From NCBI GenBank assembly GCA_964462535.1, contig CAYWXV010000049.1:1-19294 (forward strand): a stretch of 19,294 bases of DNA, read 5' to 3'. The stretch is from CAYWXV01 sp964462535. Lineage in GTDB: Bacteria > Bacteroidota > Ignavibacteria > OLB7. A program made the translations under genes and the position numbers. Positions 7,285-14,369 of the stretch are shown here, piece by piece. Position 1 is the stretch's first letter. Every line of letters begins with the position of its first letter. Below the pieces are notes generated by a model. The model saw only the letters and a program-made list of their open reading frames with translations, was not told where the DNA came from and searched no databases.

Positions 7285-7339
7285 CCCACGCATTTTCGCT
7301 TATACCACTGCCTGGCTCCAGGTCGATTGACCGCGTACC

Positions 7340-8131
7340 TCACTTCATCTGGAACAGCCCCACAAAGAGACCGAACTGCACGGCGGGGCCATTGGCGTTG
7401 ATGTCGGGCATTCCACTTACGGCGACGTCGTTGTTGTCTGTCCAGTCGGATGACAACGTGCCTGCATAGCCGCCGCCGACACGAATCATCAGCACCTTTG
7501 CCGGCACCCACTCCAGATTGAGCGCTGGGTAGTAGAACAGGCGGCGGCTGGAGAGTCGGGCGTTGTACGCCGCGCTGGTCGAGTCAGGGTTGAGTACCGA
7601 GCTCCCGGTTCCGTTCACAAGTGACTGCGTGGACTCCAGATCGAATGAGCCGAGACCGATCATCGTTCCCGGTGTCAATGTGAGCGTCGAGCTGACGCGG
7701 ATTGCGTAATCGATCTGCGCCGCCGCGACAGAGTGACGAAGTTCCAGTGATCGTGTCACCGGTGTCGTTCCATCCGCCGTTCGTGTCGCCGTCACCTTCT
7801 TTGAACCGCCCATGCCGTAAAAGCCGAACCGAACGTTTGGTTGAATGAAGAAGACGGAGACGAATCCACCACCACCGTTCATGATCATCGGTCCGCTGAA
7901 TTCGGGGAGCTCCAGATTGGCGGCGATGGTGTTGACTCCGTCGTAATTCGGAACGAAGACGCTCCCCAGATACCCTCCACCAAGTCCCCAGTAATCCGAT
8001 CGGATCGGATCACCCGGCTTGTCACGGAAGCTGAACGGATCGTTCGGGTTCTGTGCCAGAAGCTGGTCGCCACCGGCGAAACAGATCGCGAGGACGGTCA
8101 ATGCAAAGCGAAGACGAGGTAGAAGACCCAT
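7340..8131 (-). CDS. Outer-membrane beta-barrel-like protein, intact member of a tandem pair
   Basis: The 263-residue protein starts at the ATG at 8131, directly before a signal peptide (MGLLPRLRFALTVLAICFAG, cleaved after LLA with Gln next). The mature part is rich in Gly, aromatics and alternating strands (YWGLGGGYLGSVF, FVSVFFIQPNVRFGFYGMGG, VLMIRVGGGYAGTL) and ends VQFGLFVGLFQMK, as expected for a small barrel in the outer membrane. It overlaps by 34 bp the pseudogene upstream, which encodes a recognisable paralogue; shared segments include FYYP, the ESTQ motif and a C-terminal MPDI. The substrate or role is unknown; no conserved catalytic residues are seen. Confidence 0.78.
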   Translation of the reverse strand: MGLLPRLRFALTVLAICFAGGDQLLAQNPNDPFSFRDKPGDPIRSDYWGLGGGYLGSVFVPNYDGVNTIAANLELPEFSGPMIMNGGGGFVSVFFIQPNVRFGFYGMGGSKKVTATRTADGTTPVTRSLELRHSVAAAQIDYAIRVSSTLTLTPGTMIGLGSFDLESTQSLVNGTGSSVLNPDSTSAAYNARLSSRRLFYYPALNLEWVPAKVLMIRVGGGYAGTLSSDWTDNNDVAVSGMPDINANGPAVQFGLFVGLFQMK

Positions 8132-8894
8132 GCTAGATCGATGTTTGCAGCGAACTGGACGGTTATCCCGTCGGTGGTTATGTCGGGCATGCTCGCAACG
8201 GAGCTGCCGTTTTGATCTTCCCATTCGGCATCGGCATAGCCGACATATCCGACACCTGCCCGTAGCACGACTAACGGCATCGGTTCCCTCGCCTCGATAC
8301 TTAGTTGCGGATAGTAGAAGAATCGGGTCGTGTGCACATGGGCATCGTAGGCCAGGTCTCTCGGCTCTGGAACCAACACACTCGCATTCATTCCCACTAC
8401 GGGCGCCTGTGTGCTCTCGATCTCGACTGTTTCTCCCCCAATCATCACCGACGGGATCACGGCAATCCGTGGCGTCAATGTCAGCAGGTAGTCGAACCGG
8501 GGCCGATCATGGAGGCTCTTAGCTCCATCGACCTCACGACCGTGGCAGGGCCAATGTCAGCGATGGTGATTGCTCGCCGTCGCCCCTTGAATCCCGAGAC
8601 GCCGACCGTCAGTCGATCGTGTTGCGCGAACGGAATCGTTCACCCACCGCCGTCCAGATAGACTGGACGGTCCAGCGTTGCGATCCCTGCGGTGGCAGCC
8701 AACCGATTGAATCCACTCTGATCCAGGAAGATCACGTTGCCGACGTACCCACCACCTATCCATGACATGTATGGTGGGGTGGGATCGGGCTCAACATCGC
8801 TGAAGTTGTACAGGTCTCGTCGATCCTATGCGTGCACGAACCCAACGAATAGCACGATTGCCGGACGGCAGCATAGGATCCAACGAGCTGACAT
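8098..8894 (-). pseudogene. Decayed paralogue of the adjacent beta-barrel gene
   Basis: Reading from the ATG at 8894 gives a good signal peptide (MSARWILCCRPAIVLFVGFV, then HA) followed at once by an in-frame TAG (8828-8826). The same frame continues with DLYNFSDVEPD and SWIGGGYVGNVIFLDQSG, which align with the intact neighbour's FSFRDKPGD and YWGLGGGYLGSVF. It then meets TGA (8642-8640), goes on to RSMELRASM, and near 8500-8510 must shift frame to reach FDYLLTLTPRIAVIPS, which aligns with the neighbour's IDYAIRVSSTLTLTP. The remaining C-terminal reading frame to 8098 is intact and ends with FYLVFALH. Two nonsense changes plus about one missing base make a functional product unlikely. Sequencing error at three sites is the main alternative. 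Confidence 0.85.
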
Positions 8895-8912
8895 GCGTCA
8901 TCCACCCCGCGT

Positions 8913-9608
8913 CTATCTTCCGATGCCGGGAATGGAGAACTGGTATGTCAGGCCCAGGTGTCCGTTCAGCAATCGCGTGGAGGGGATGTCATCGTCCAGC
9001 AATGCCCCCTTCAGGTCGTTGCGGTAGGTCTCATCGTAGAACGACGTCAGCGGAAGACCGACATCGATCGTCAGTCCAAGCCACCACGCCTTCTCGTCCA
9101 TCAGCACCAGCGATGCTCCTAGCCGAGGCTCGATCATGACGCCGAGCGCCTTGTCGGCCATGTCACGCGTTGCGTCAGTGAACGCCGAATCGTAGGGAGT
9201 GTTGTTCGGCTCGCTCCCCCCCATCGGCAACCCGATGTTGAGCGCGATCTTGAACGAGCTCCAGCTTATTGCGGGCTCCACATACAGATAGCTGGCGGAA
9301 TAGCTGCGCGTGTCGAGCTGCTTGTTCACCTTCACACCAACTCCCCTCCCCTCGTATCCAGCGGCAAGAAGTGCATTGATCACCTTGTTGATCGGATACT
9401 GCATGTTGAGACCGAATCGATATGCGACGCCCGGCGCAGGCTCCAGCGTAGAATCGATTGATCCCGTGCCAACAGCGATGCCGAGACTCCCACCGACACC
9501 AATCGTGAATCGACTGCTCGCCTTTCGCGCTGAGTAGTCAGTCTGTCCGTTTGCAGCCGTCACGGCACATACCGCGACGACGAGCATGATGGCGTGGATT
9601 CTCTTCAT
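8913..9608 (-). CDS. Outer-membrane beta-barrel-like protein, paralogue A
   Basis: A 231-residue envelope protein with signal peptide MKRIHAIMLVVAVCAVTAA, cleaved before Gln22. The mature chain starts QTDYSARKA, and glycine-rich amphipathic strands follow (FTIGVGGSLGIAVG, INALLAAGYEGRG, FKIALNIGLPMGG). A conserved MIEPRLGASLVLMDE segment precedes the final LGLTYQFSIPGIGR. It is clearly paralogous to the gene just upstream at 9648-10334: both share QTDYS, GYE-RG, PMGG, IEPRLGA and LG-TYQF-IPG. The overall pattern resembles small porin-like or PorT-like barrels of Bacteroidetes. The 39-bp gap to its paralogue and 18-bp gap to the pseudogene suggest one transcript. No specific function can be assigned. 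Confidence 0.78.
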   Translation of the reverse strand: MKRIHAIMLVVAVCAVTAANGQTDYSARKASSRFTIGVGGSLGIAVGTGSIDSTLEPAPGVAYRFGLNMQYPINKVINALLAAGYEGRGVGVKVNKQLDTRSYSASYLYVEPAISWSSFKIALNIGLPMGGSEPNNTPYDSAFTDATRDMADKALGVMIEPRLGASLVLMDEKAWWLGLTIDVGLPLTSFYDETYRNDLKGALLDDDIPSTRLLNGHLGLTYQFSIPGIGR

Positions 9609-9647
9609 GGCCTTGTCGGTAGAGATGAAGGTTGAGGGGATCGATAA

Positions 9648-10334
9648 TTAGTTGCGCGACGTGCCGGGGATCGCGAACTGATACGTGACACCCAGGTATC
9701 CGGCGACCATGTTGAATGTACCGTCATCGTCCGTAAGGTTAGAACCCCGGTCCGAAATCTCGTTCAGGGTGTACCCACCCATCACGGTAAGACCGAGGAA
9801 CCCGTTCTTGTCCTCCATCAATGGAATCACCGCGCCAAGCCGTGGTTCGATCAACGTCTCGAGCTTGTCTTCCTCGGCTGAGGTCATGTCCGACGTTGTC
9901 TCGGATGCAGTGGTTCCGAGCTTTGTGGTGTTTGTTCCCCCCATCGGCATCATGAAGTTCATGCCCAGGTAGAATGCGCTGAATTGGAAGCCGGGGTTGA
10001 TCGTGAAGTAGCCGACACGTGTGATCGTGTAGATATCGGCGTCGTTCTCAGCACGGAGCTTCGTGCCGCGGCTTTCATACCCAAGGTTCAGACAGGCGGA
10101 GATGACCGGGGTCAGGGGGTAGGTGGAGGCAGCGCTCACGGAGAATGCGAAGATCGGACTGACTTTGGATCCCAACGGTGGATCGATGATCATCGAGGCC
10201 CCAAAGTTCGTCGCAAGACCCGCCGTCAACGATGCCGTCGCGGTGCGATTCGAGTAATCGGTCTGGGCGACTGACATGGACGATGCAAGAACCAGAAGCG
10301 TGGCTGTCATCAGGAAACCGGATACAAGTCGCAT
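9648..10334 (-). CDS. Outer-membrane beta-barrel-like protein, paralogue B
   Basis: A 228-residue protein with signal peptide MRLVSGFLMTATLLVLASSM followed by SVA and mature Gln24 (QTDYSNRTATA). Strand-like segments include PLTPVISACLNLGYESRG, FYLGMNFMMPMGG, LIEPRLGAVIPLMED and a final GYLGVTYQFAIPG. It is the paralogue of 8913-9608 and probably lies first in that beta-barrel run. The start at 10334 is supported by an AGGAG Shine-Dalgarno 8 nt upstream (10343-10347), and a TATCTTCG box lies about 43 bp upstream. Between the PMGG and IEPRLGA motifs is a Thr/Ser/Glu-rich insertion that differs from paralogue A and may be a surface loop. Function unknown. Confidence 0.8.
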   Translation of the reverse strand: MRLVSGFLMTATLLVLASSMSVAQTDYSNRTATASLTAGLATNFGASMIIDPPLGSKVSPIFAFSVSAASTYPLTPVISACLNLGYESRGTKLRAENDADIYTITRVGYFTINPGFQFSAFYLGMNFMMPMGGTNTTKLGTTASETTSDMTSAEEDKLETLIEPRLGAVIPLMEDKNGFLGLTVMGGYTLNEISDRGSNLTDDDGTFNMVAGYLGVTYQFAIPGTSRN

Positions 10335-10342
10335 TGATGTCA

Positions 10343-10347
10343 CTCCT
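10343..10347 (-). promoter_or_regulatory. Ribosome-binding site of beta-barrel paralogue B
   Basis: AGGAG on the minus strand, 8 nt before the ATG at 10334. It decides the start codon against a longer reading that reaches into the preceding gene. Confidence 0.6.
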
Positions 10348-10376
10348 GTTGATGTTGATGTTCGTCGAAGAACGTT

Positions 10377-10384
10377 CGAAGATA
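10377..10384 (-). promoter_or_regulatory. Candidate -7 box (TATCTTCG)
   Basis: TATCTTCG matches TAnnTTTG at all but one position and lies 43 bp upstream of the beta-barrel start at 10334, just beyond the stop of the binding-protein gene (10390). No clear TTTG -33 element was found. Confidence 0.3.
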
Positions 10385-10389
10385 TGAAC

Positions 10390-12150
10390 CTACTCTCTTG
10401 CCGCCAGCCAGACATACTTCAAATCATATCGGGCCATGGCGTCCAGCGGGCAGTCACGAACCCAGGGCTGTAGCAGCCGATAGTGCATGTCATAAAACAG
10501 TGGGAGGGCCGGGGCATCGTCCATGGCAATCTGCTCGGCTCTCGCATAGTATCCCATCTGTGCCTTGGGATCGATCGTGGACACCCCTTTGTTGAACGCC
10601 GCGATGTAGTCGGCACTGTAGTAACGCGTCGCGTTCGGATAACTCTTCACGGTAGAGTCGGTCGGAATCAGCTCGCCGTTGAAAAGAAGGAGATAGGTTT
10701 CGGGATCGGGATAGTCGCCATACCAGCGTGCGCCCCAGAAAAGGAGTTTCCCCAGGTCCGCCTGATCCTGCAACTGCGGGAAATCGAAGACTTCGATATC
10801 CACCTGGACGTTTAAGTTCGATTTCAACATTTCCTGCACCACCTCTGCAACCTGACGAAGACGCGGCTCGGGATAAATCGTCAATTCCACTTTTGGGAAC
10901 CCCTTCCCTTCCGGATACCCGGCCTCTGCAAGTAGTCGCCTCGCTGAATCGGGGTTGAACGTATATCCCTTTATGGATGAGACGGGATATCCGGGAAAGA
11001 CAGGTGGGACGATGCCATGATCCGCCGGTCCGAATGGAGAGTTCTGCAGAGCAAAGCGGACAATCTTGGCCCGGTCGACGGCAAACGAAAATGCGCGGCG
11101 CACTTCGCGCCTGTCAAACGGCCTCTTCGTTGTGTTGAAATCGAAAAACCACGTGAGCATCGCTGGGGACTGCTGGATCTGATAGGTAGCAAAGGCCTCG
11201 CGCGGCTTGCGTGTCTCCAGATCGAAAATGTCGGCGAATCGCTCGGTGGGAATGTTGTACGATTCCTCAAGGCCACCATTCATGAATTCTGACAATTGCA
11301 CCTTGTCGTCCTTGATGAAGGTGCAACGGATTTCGTCCAGAAGTGGAAGCCGATTTCCGTGCTCGTCTTTTCCCCAATATTCCGGATTCCGCTTCAACAC
11401 GATCTCCTGATCGGCCCTCCAGCTACTGAAGACAAAAGGCCCGCTCCCCACGGGATTCCGGAAGAAGTCCTTCCCGTATTTCTCCACGGCCTCGTGCGGA
11501 ACGATAGATCCAAGTGAATTACAGAGTACGAAGATGAACGGGGCGTAGGGCTTGATGAGTTCAATCTGAAACGTCGAGTCGTCCACAACCCTGAACCCGG
11601 GAATTCCCATCGAGTCAGCCCCCCCTTCCGGCATCTCCTTCTTCATTTCGGCAAGCGCCCTCGTATTGAACTCCGTCGCGCCGACGACCTTGTCATTGAA
11701 GGCCCAGAATGCAACAGTGTTTGCGCGGGGATCACAGCCGCGGGTCAGCGAATAGCGGACGTCATTGGCCGTCAATCTCCGTCCCTTCCCGCCGGGGAAG
11801 CATTCCGAGTTCTGGAAGTTGACGTCGGTGCGGAGTTTGAACGTATAGGTACGCCCATCCTCACTTATGGAGGGGATTTCGCGAGCCAGCTCCGGTATCA
11901 TTCGAAGCGAGTCGTCGAGGTCGATGAGTTTGTCGTAAATCTGAGAGGCGATGTCGTCGGCGTGCTTCGAGCTGATCAGGACCGGATCAAGTGCATTGGG
12001 ATTGCCGCGAAGGACATTCATCCGATAGACGCCGCCGTAACGCTTCCCTCCCGGTGCATCCCGCCCACCGTCGACGCGGTCCTCTCCACCACCACAAGCC
12101 ATCATCAGAGGCAACAGGAGCGCGAGGAAGGGTAAATGGCGGAGAGACAT
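10390..12150 (-). CDS. ABC transporter substrate-binding lipoprotein, family 5 (oligopeptide/nickel type)
   Basis: A 586-residue solute-binding protein that would be lipid-anchored in the periplasm and deliver peptides or another small solute to an ABC importer. The lipoprotein signal peptide ends in LMMAC (Cys19). The mature part matches SBP family 5: NALDPVLISSKHADDIASQI, TYTFKLRTDVNF, LTANDVRYSL, FRNPVGSGPFVFSSW, RRAFSFAVDRAKIVRFAL and PDSARRLLAEAGYPEG. It has an insertion, ECFPGGKGRR, before LTANDV, which I recall as common in Bacteroidetes homologues. No permease or ATPase gene lies within the window, so it is an orphan here. The tRNA-Pro gene lies 72 bp upstream, with a terminator between them. 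Confidence 0.9.
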   Translation of the reverse strand: MSLRHLPFLALLLPLMMACGGGEDRVDGGRDAPGGKRYGGVYRMNVLRGNPNALDPVLISSKHADDIASQIYDKLIDLDDSLRMIPELAREIPSISEDGRTYTFKLRTDVNFQNSECFPGGKGRRLTANDVRYSLTRGCDPRANTVAFWAFNDKVVGATEFNTRALAEMKKEMPEGGADSMGIPGFRVVDDSTFQIELIKPYAPFIFVLCNSLGSIVPHEAVEKYGKDFFRNPVGSGPFVFSSWRADQEIVLKRNPEYWGKDEHGNRLPLLDEIRCTFIKDDKVQLSEFMNGGLEESYNIPTERFADIFDLETRKPREAFATYQIQQSPAMLTWFFDFNTTKRPFDRREVRRAFSFAVDRAKIVRFALQNSPFGPADHGIVPPVFPGYPVSSIKGYTFNPDSARRLLAEAGYPEGKGFPKVELTIYPEPRLRQVAEVVQEMLKSNLNVQVDIEVFDFPQLQDQADLGKLLFWGARWYGDYPDPETYLLLFNGELIPTDSTVKSYPNATRYYSADYIAAFNKGVSTIDPKAQMGYYARAEQIAMDDAPALPLFYDMHYRLLQPWVRDCPLDAMARYDLKYVWLAARE

Positions 12151-12174
12151 CGTGGACTGGAATGGGAGGGGGGA

Positions 12175-12209
12175 AGAGCGTCCCGACCCTGGTGGATCGG
12201 GACGCCTCT
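12175..12209 (-). terminator. Stem-loop terminator downstream of tRNA-Pro
   Basis: GCGTCCCGA (12178-12186) and TCGGGACGC (12197-12205) form a perfect 9-bp stem with a 10-nt loop. It can extend three pairs (12175-12177 with 12207-12209) past one bulged base. In the minus direction it begins 13-17 nt after the tRNA 3' end and is followed by TCTTCC, a weak pyrimidine tail. It probably ends the tRNA transcript. Confidence 0.65.
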
Positions 12210-12222
12210 ATCGGACTGGATG

Positions 12223-12296
12223 TCGGGGAGGCCGGATTCGAACCGACGACCTTCTGCTCCCAAAGCAGACGCGCTACCTGGCTACGCTACTCCCCG
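12223..12296 (-). tRNA. tRNA-Pro (anticodon TGG)
   Basis: The minus strand folds into a full cloverleaf. A 7-bp acceptor stem pairs CGGGGAG with CTCCCCG, and the discriminator base is A. The anticodon stem TCTGC/GCAGA encloses the loop TTTGGGA with anticodon TGG (plus-strand 12260-12262). The T-arm is GTCGG-TTCGAAT-CCGGC. The 3' CCA is not encoded. TGG reads proline codons, especially CCA and CCG. The 74-nt gene stands between the PGI/PMI gene and the binding-protein gene, with its own candidate promoter and terminator. Confidence 0.96.
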
Positions 12297-12305
12297 AAGC
12301 CGCGA

Positions 12306-12311
12306 AGTATA
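12306..12311 (-). promoter_or_regulatory. Candidate -10 element of tRNA-Pro (TATACT)
   Basis: TATACT on the minus strand lies 9 nt before the first base of the tRNA, within TTATACTTCG. This fits a housekeeping promoter that starts close to the mature 5' end. No good -35 element at 16-18 bp spacing is seen. Confidence 0.4.
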
Positions 12312-12453
12312 AGAAAATTCCGTGCGAGAAAGTGGACCCTGTCACCGATTGCGAAACTGTGCTCTTCGCCAGCGACGACACGACCCTGCGTGGCGTGATG
12401 TCGCCGGTGATCCATCCGTCTGCCTGTGGACAAGTCGGCAAGGACCTTCGACC

Positions 12454-13482
12454 TCACGCACGACTAAGACGTCTCTTGAGTCCCTCTATCACTGGCACCG
12501 GCATGGGATCGACGCCATTGCGAAGCGCCATCCAGTAGCTCACCCAGTCCCCCAGATGGATCAATGAGAAGATCCGGGCTAACCTGGTCTCCCCCGTGGA
12601 CTCCACAACAACTGAGCCACCGGTCAATCGATTGAGAATCGATTTGGTTGCATCGATTCGGGCAGCCACGCGTGGATGATCCTCTCGGTCTCTCAGGAAG
12701 ACCGGAACGAAGCGGTTCATGAGGTCCCCTGGCAGCCCATACCCGTTGATCTCATTGTGGTTCATCTCGGGGAGGAGATTTCCGAATGCGACCTGTTTCG
12801 CGTTCTCCTGTATCTGACCCCTCCACCTGAGATTTACGACATCGAGGCGATCCGAAGCGGAGTATACAACTGGTACCGAACCGGCAAGGCGGGCGGCAAT
12901 GGCGCGGGCACGGTTACCGGAGTCGCTGTTCCTTCCGTAGCGTGCTCCCAGCCTTCGCGTCAATGACTCCGATTCGACAACACCATTCTCAATCGCCTCG
13001 CGGACGCTTGCACCAAAGAGTCCGCTGGTCACACCAAGCTGCCAGGCCAACGGAACAAAGCTATATGCAAGCGCCGCACGCGGTTGAAGACCTTTGGGCA
13101 GAAGGATCGAGCGGTATCCCCTGGTTCGCGCGATCTCGCCAAGTCGGCCGCCGGTCGTTACCACCAGAATCGCTCCCGCAGACCCCTCCACCCGCTCCAG
13201 CGCTGTCAAGGTCTCCTCCGTCTCACCACTATACGAGCTGGCAATAACGAGAGTGGATCGGTCGCAGCGCGGAGGCTCGTAGCCGCGGGAGATAACGATC
13301 GATACCTGCGACTCGGGGTAGGACTGTGCAAAACTTCTGAGGAGATCGCCCCCGATAGCCGAGCCACCCATTCCCAGGACAACAATCCTGCGGGCGCGAC
13401 TCGCAGGGATCTTCCCCCCTTCCCTCCCCAGCTGCACACCATGTGCGATGTGGTCGGGGAAGGAACGAATTGCGTCGTACAC
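12454..13482 (-). CDS. Bifunctional phosphoglucose/phosphomannose isomerase (SIS domain)
   Basis: This cytoplasmic SIS-fold enzyme would interconvert glucose-6-phosphate or mannose-6-phosphate with fructose-6-phosphate. It has 342 residues, as usual for the family. The first SIS domain has IVVLGMGGSAIGGDLLRS (33-50), and SSYSGETEETL (82-92) binds the phosphate. PRAALAY (134-140) carries the likely catalytic Arg135. E226 in IQENAK and H242 in PEMNHNEINGY correspond in spacing (16 residues) to the catalytic Glu/His of the crenarchaeal enzyme. The C-terminus ends in VIEGLKRRLSRA. It starts with GTG, which shares one base with the stop of the preceding acidic-protein gene (TAGTG), so translation is probably coupled. 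It is a third PGI/PMI fold alongside the cupin and class I types in this window. Confidence 0.92.
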   Translation of the reverse strand: MYDAIRSFPDHIAHGVQLGREGGKIPASRARRIVVLGMGGSAIGGDLLRSFAQSYPESQVSIVISRGYEPPRCDRSTLVIASSYSGETEETLTALERVEGSAGAILVVTTGGRLGEIARTRGYRSILLPKGLQPRAALAYSFVPLAWQLGVTSGLFGASVREAIENGVVESESLTRRLGARYGRNSDSGNRARAIAARLAGSVPVVYSASDRLDVVNLRWRGQIQENAKQVAFGNLLPEMNHNEINGYGLPGDLMNRFVPVFLRDREDHPRVAARIDATKSILNRLTGGSVVVESTGETRLARIFSLIHLGDWVSYWMALRNGVDPMPVPVIEGLKRRLSRA

Positions 13483-14255
13483 TACTCCTCCTCGTTGATC
13501 ACGACGACGTCACCGAAATCGGCTGCGGCAATCACGCGCTCGCAGAGGTCTTCGTTTTGCACGAGGAGCGCAAAGTCGTGATCGTGGTATTCGCCAAAGG
13601 GGAGATCCTCACCGTGGTAGGTTAGGACATGGTTGACGGCCGCCTTCAACGACTCGACAATTTCCGGTCGTAGAAGGTCGGAGGGCTCCCACACCATGCG
13701 CCCATAGTAATAGCGCTCGGCGGAGATCCTCTCCTCGGGGAAATCGTAGGCGTAGAACTCGAAGTCCTCGCGCTCAAAGAGCGTCTCGTATCCAATGACG
13801 GTATTGTCAAGCAGGAACGTTCCTACCTGGTAGAACGTGGCTTCGTAGAACTCCTCTTCGCCGTCGGGATCGGCATCATCGTCGACGTCCTCAGCTTCCT
13901 CCTCTTCCGCGTTCGATTCGCGCTCTTCCTCGAGCACGTTTTCGTAGTCGTCCGGATCGATATCCTCGACGGCATCTCCTTCCTCGAGCGAGTCGGCCTC
14001 GGCGATATGGAAACTGATCAGCCACCATCGACCGACCGTCGCAACAAGGTTCGGGAACTCCTCGGGGGCGGTAATGACCAGGTCGCGCCCGATGTGGGCG
14101 TCCTCCACGGTCTCACTAACGACACGGCGGATGAGGGCCATTCCGGCGCGTGCGTACTCCGGTGCGACGAACGCATCCGACATGCGCTGTAGCGTCTCTT
14201 CTGGATTCTGCAGCTCCGGGAAGAGGGTTTCGGGATCGACGTCTTTCTGTTCCAT
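13482..14255 (-). CDS. Acidic protein of unknown function, coupled to PGI/PMI
   Basis: A 257-residue soluble protein with no signal peptide or membrane segment. I do not recognise its family. Residues 1-85 look globular (LVITAPEEFPNLVATVGRWW). Residues about 87-136 are a very acidic low-complexity linker dominated by Glu and Asp. Residues 137-257 are again globular and aromatic-rich (FYEATFYQVGTFLLD, FEFYAYDFPEE, RYYYGRMVWEP). The C-terminus is acidic (NEEE). The start at 14255 is preferred because the upstream extension is unconserved-looking and a promoter-like box lies at 14307-14314. Its TAG stop overlaps the GTG of the PGI/PMI gene by one base. A partner, regulator or chaperone-like role for PGI/PMI is only a guess from this coupling. 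Confidence 0.75.
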   Translation of the reverse strand: MEQKDVDPETLFPELQNPEETLQRMSDAFVAPEYARAGMALIRRVVSETVEDAHIGRDLVITAPEEFPNLVATVGRWWLISFHIAEADSLEEGDAVEDIDPDDYENVLEEERESNAEEEEAEDVDDDADPDGEEEFYEATFYQVGTFLLDNTVIGYETLFEREDFEFYAYDFPEERISAERYYYGRMVWEPSDLLRPEIVESLKAAVNHVLTYHGEDLPFGEYHDHDFALLVQNEDLCERVIAAADFGDVVVINEEE

Positions 14256-14306
14256 GACTGGCAGGATGTGCGTTGTACGTTGGAGCCGAGCAGGGTTGAG
14301 CAGGGC

Positions 14307-14314
14307 CGAATATA
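14307..14314 (-). promoter_or_regulatory. Candidate -7 box (TATATTCG)
   Basis: TATATTCG on the minus strand differs from TAnnTTTG at one position and lies 52 bp upstream of the acidic-protein start at 14255, in the 99-bp gap after the glycosylase gene. The -33 element is not evident. Confidence 0.3.
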
Positions 14315-14344
14315 CGCCTTTTCTACCCCCACCTCTCCCCATTC

Positions 14345-14369
14345 ACCGTTCGATTCACTTTCGAACGGT
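14345..14369. other. Perfect 9-bp stem-loop spanning the glycosylase stop codon
   Basis: ACCGTTCGA (14345-14353) and TCGAACGGT (14361-14369) form a perfect stem with a 7-nt loop. The glycosylase stop codon (14357-14355) sits in the loop. No T-run follows on the minus strand, so simple intrinsic termination is doubtful; it may stabilise or attenuate the transcript. Confidence 0.45.

Noticed and set aside
6403..7293. A 296-codon minus-strand frame across fabI and the following gap
   Set aside because: It is antisense to fabI for most of its length and Arg/His-rich in a way typical of shadow frames.
8557..8763. A 68-codon minus-strand frame as a separate small gene
   Set aside because: It is an out-of-frame reading through the pseudogene; the correct frame there gives sequence aligned with the neighbouring beta-barrel protein.
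8640..8828. Stop-codon recoding (TAG or TGA read as an amino acid) in the beta-barrel gene
   Set aside because: Other genes in the window end normally with TAG and TGA, and a frameshift is also needed, so decay explains the data better.
12372..12404. Imperfect hairpin (GCGAC/GTCGC and CACG/CGTG) downstream of PGI/PMI as a terminator
   Set aside because: The stem is broken by an internal loop, has an 11-nt loop and no T-run; too weak to annotate.
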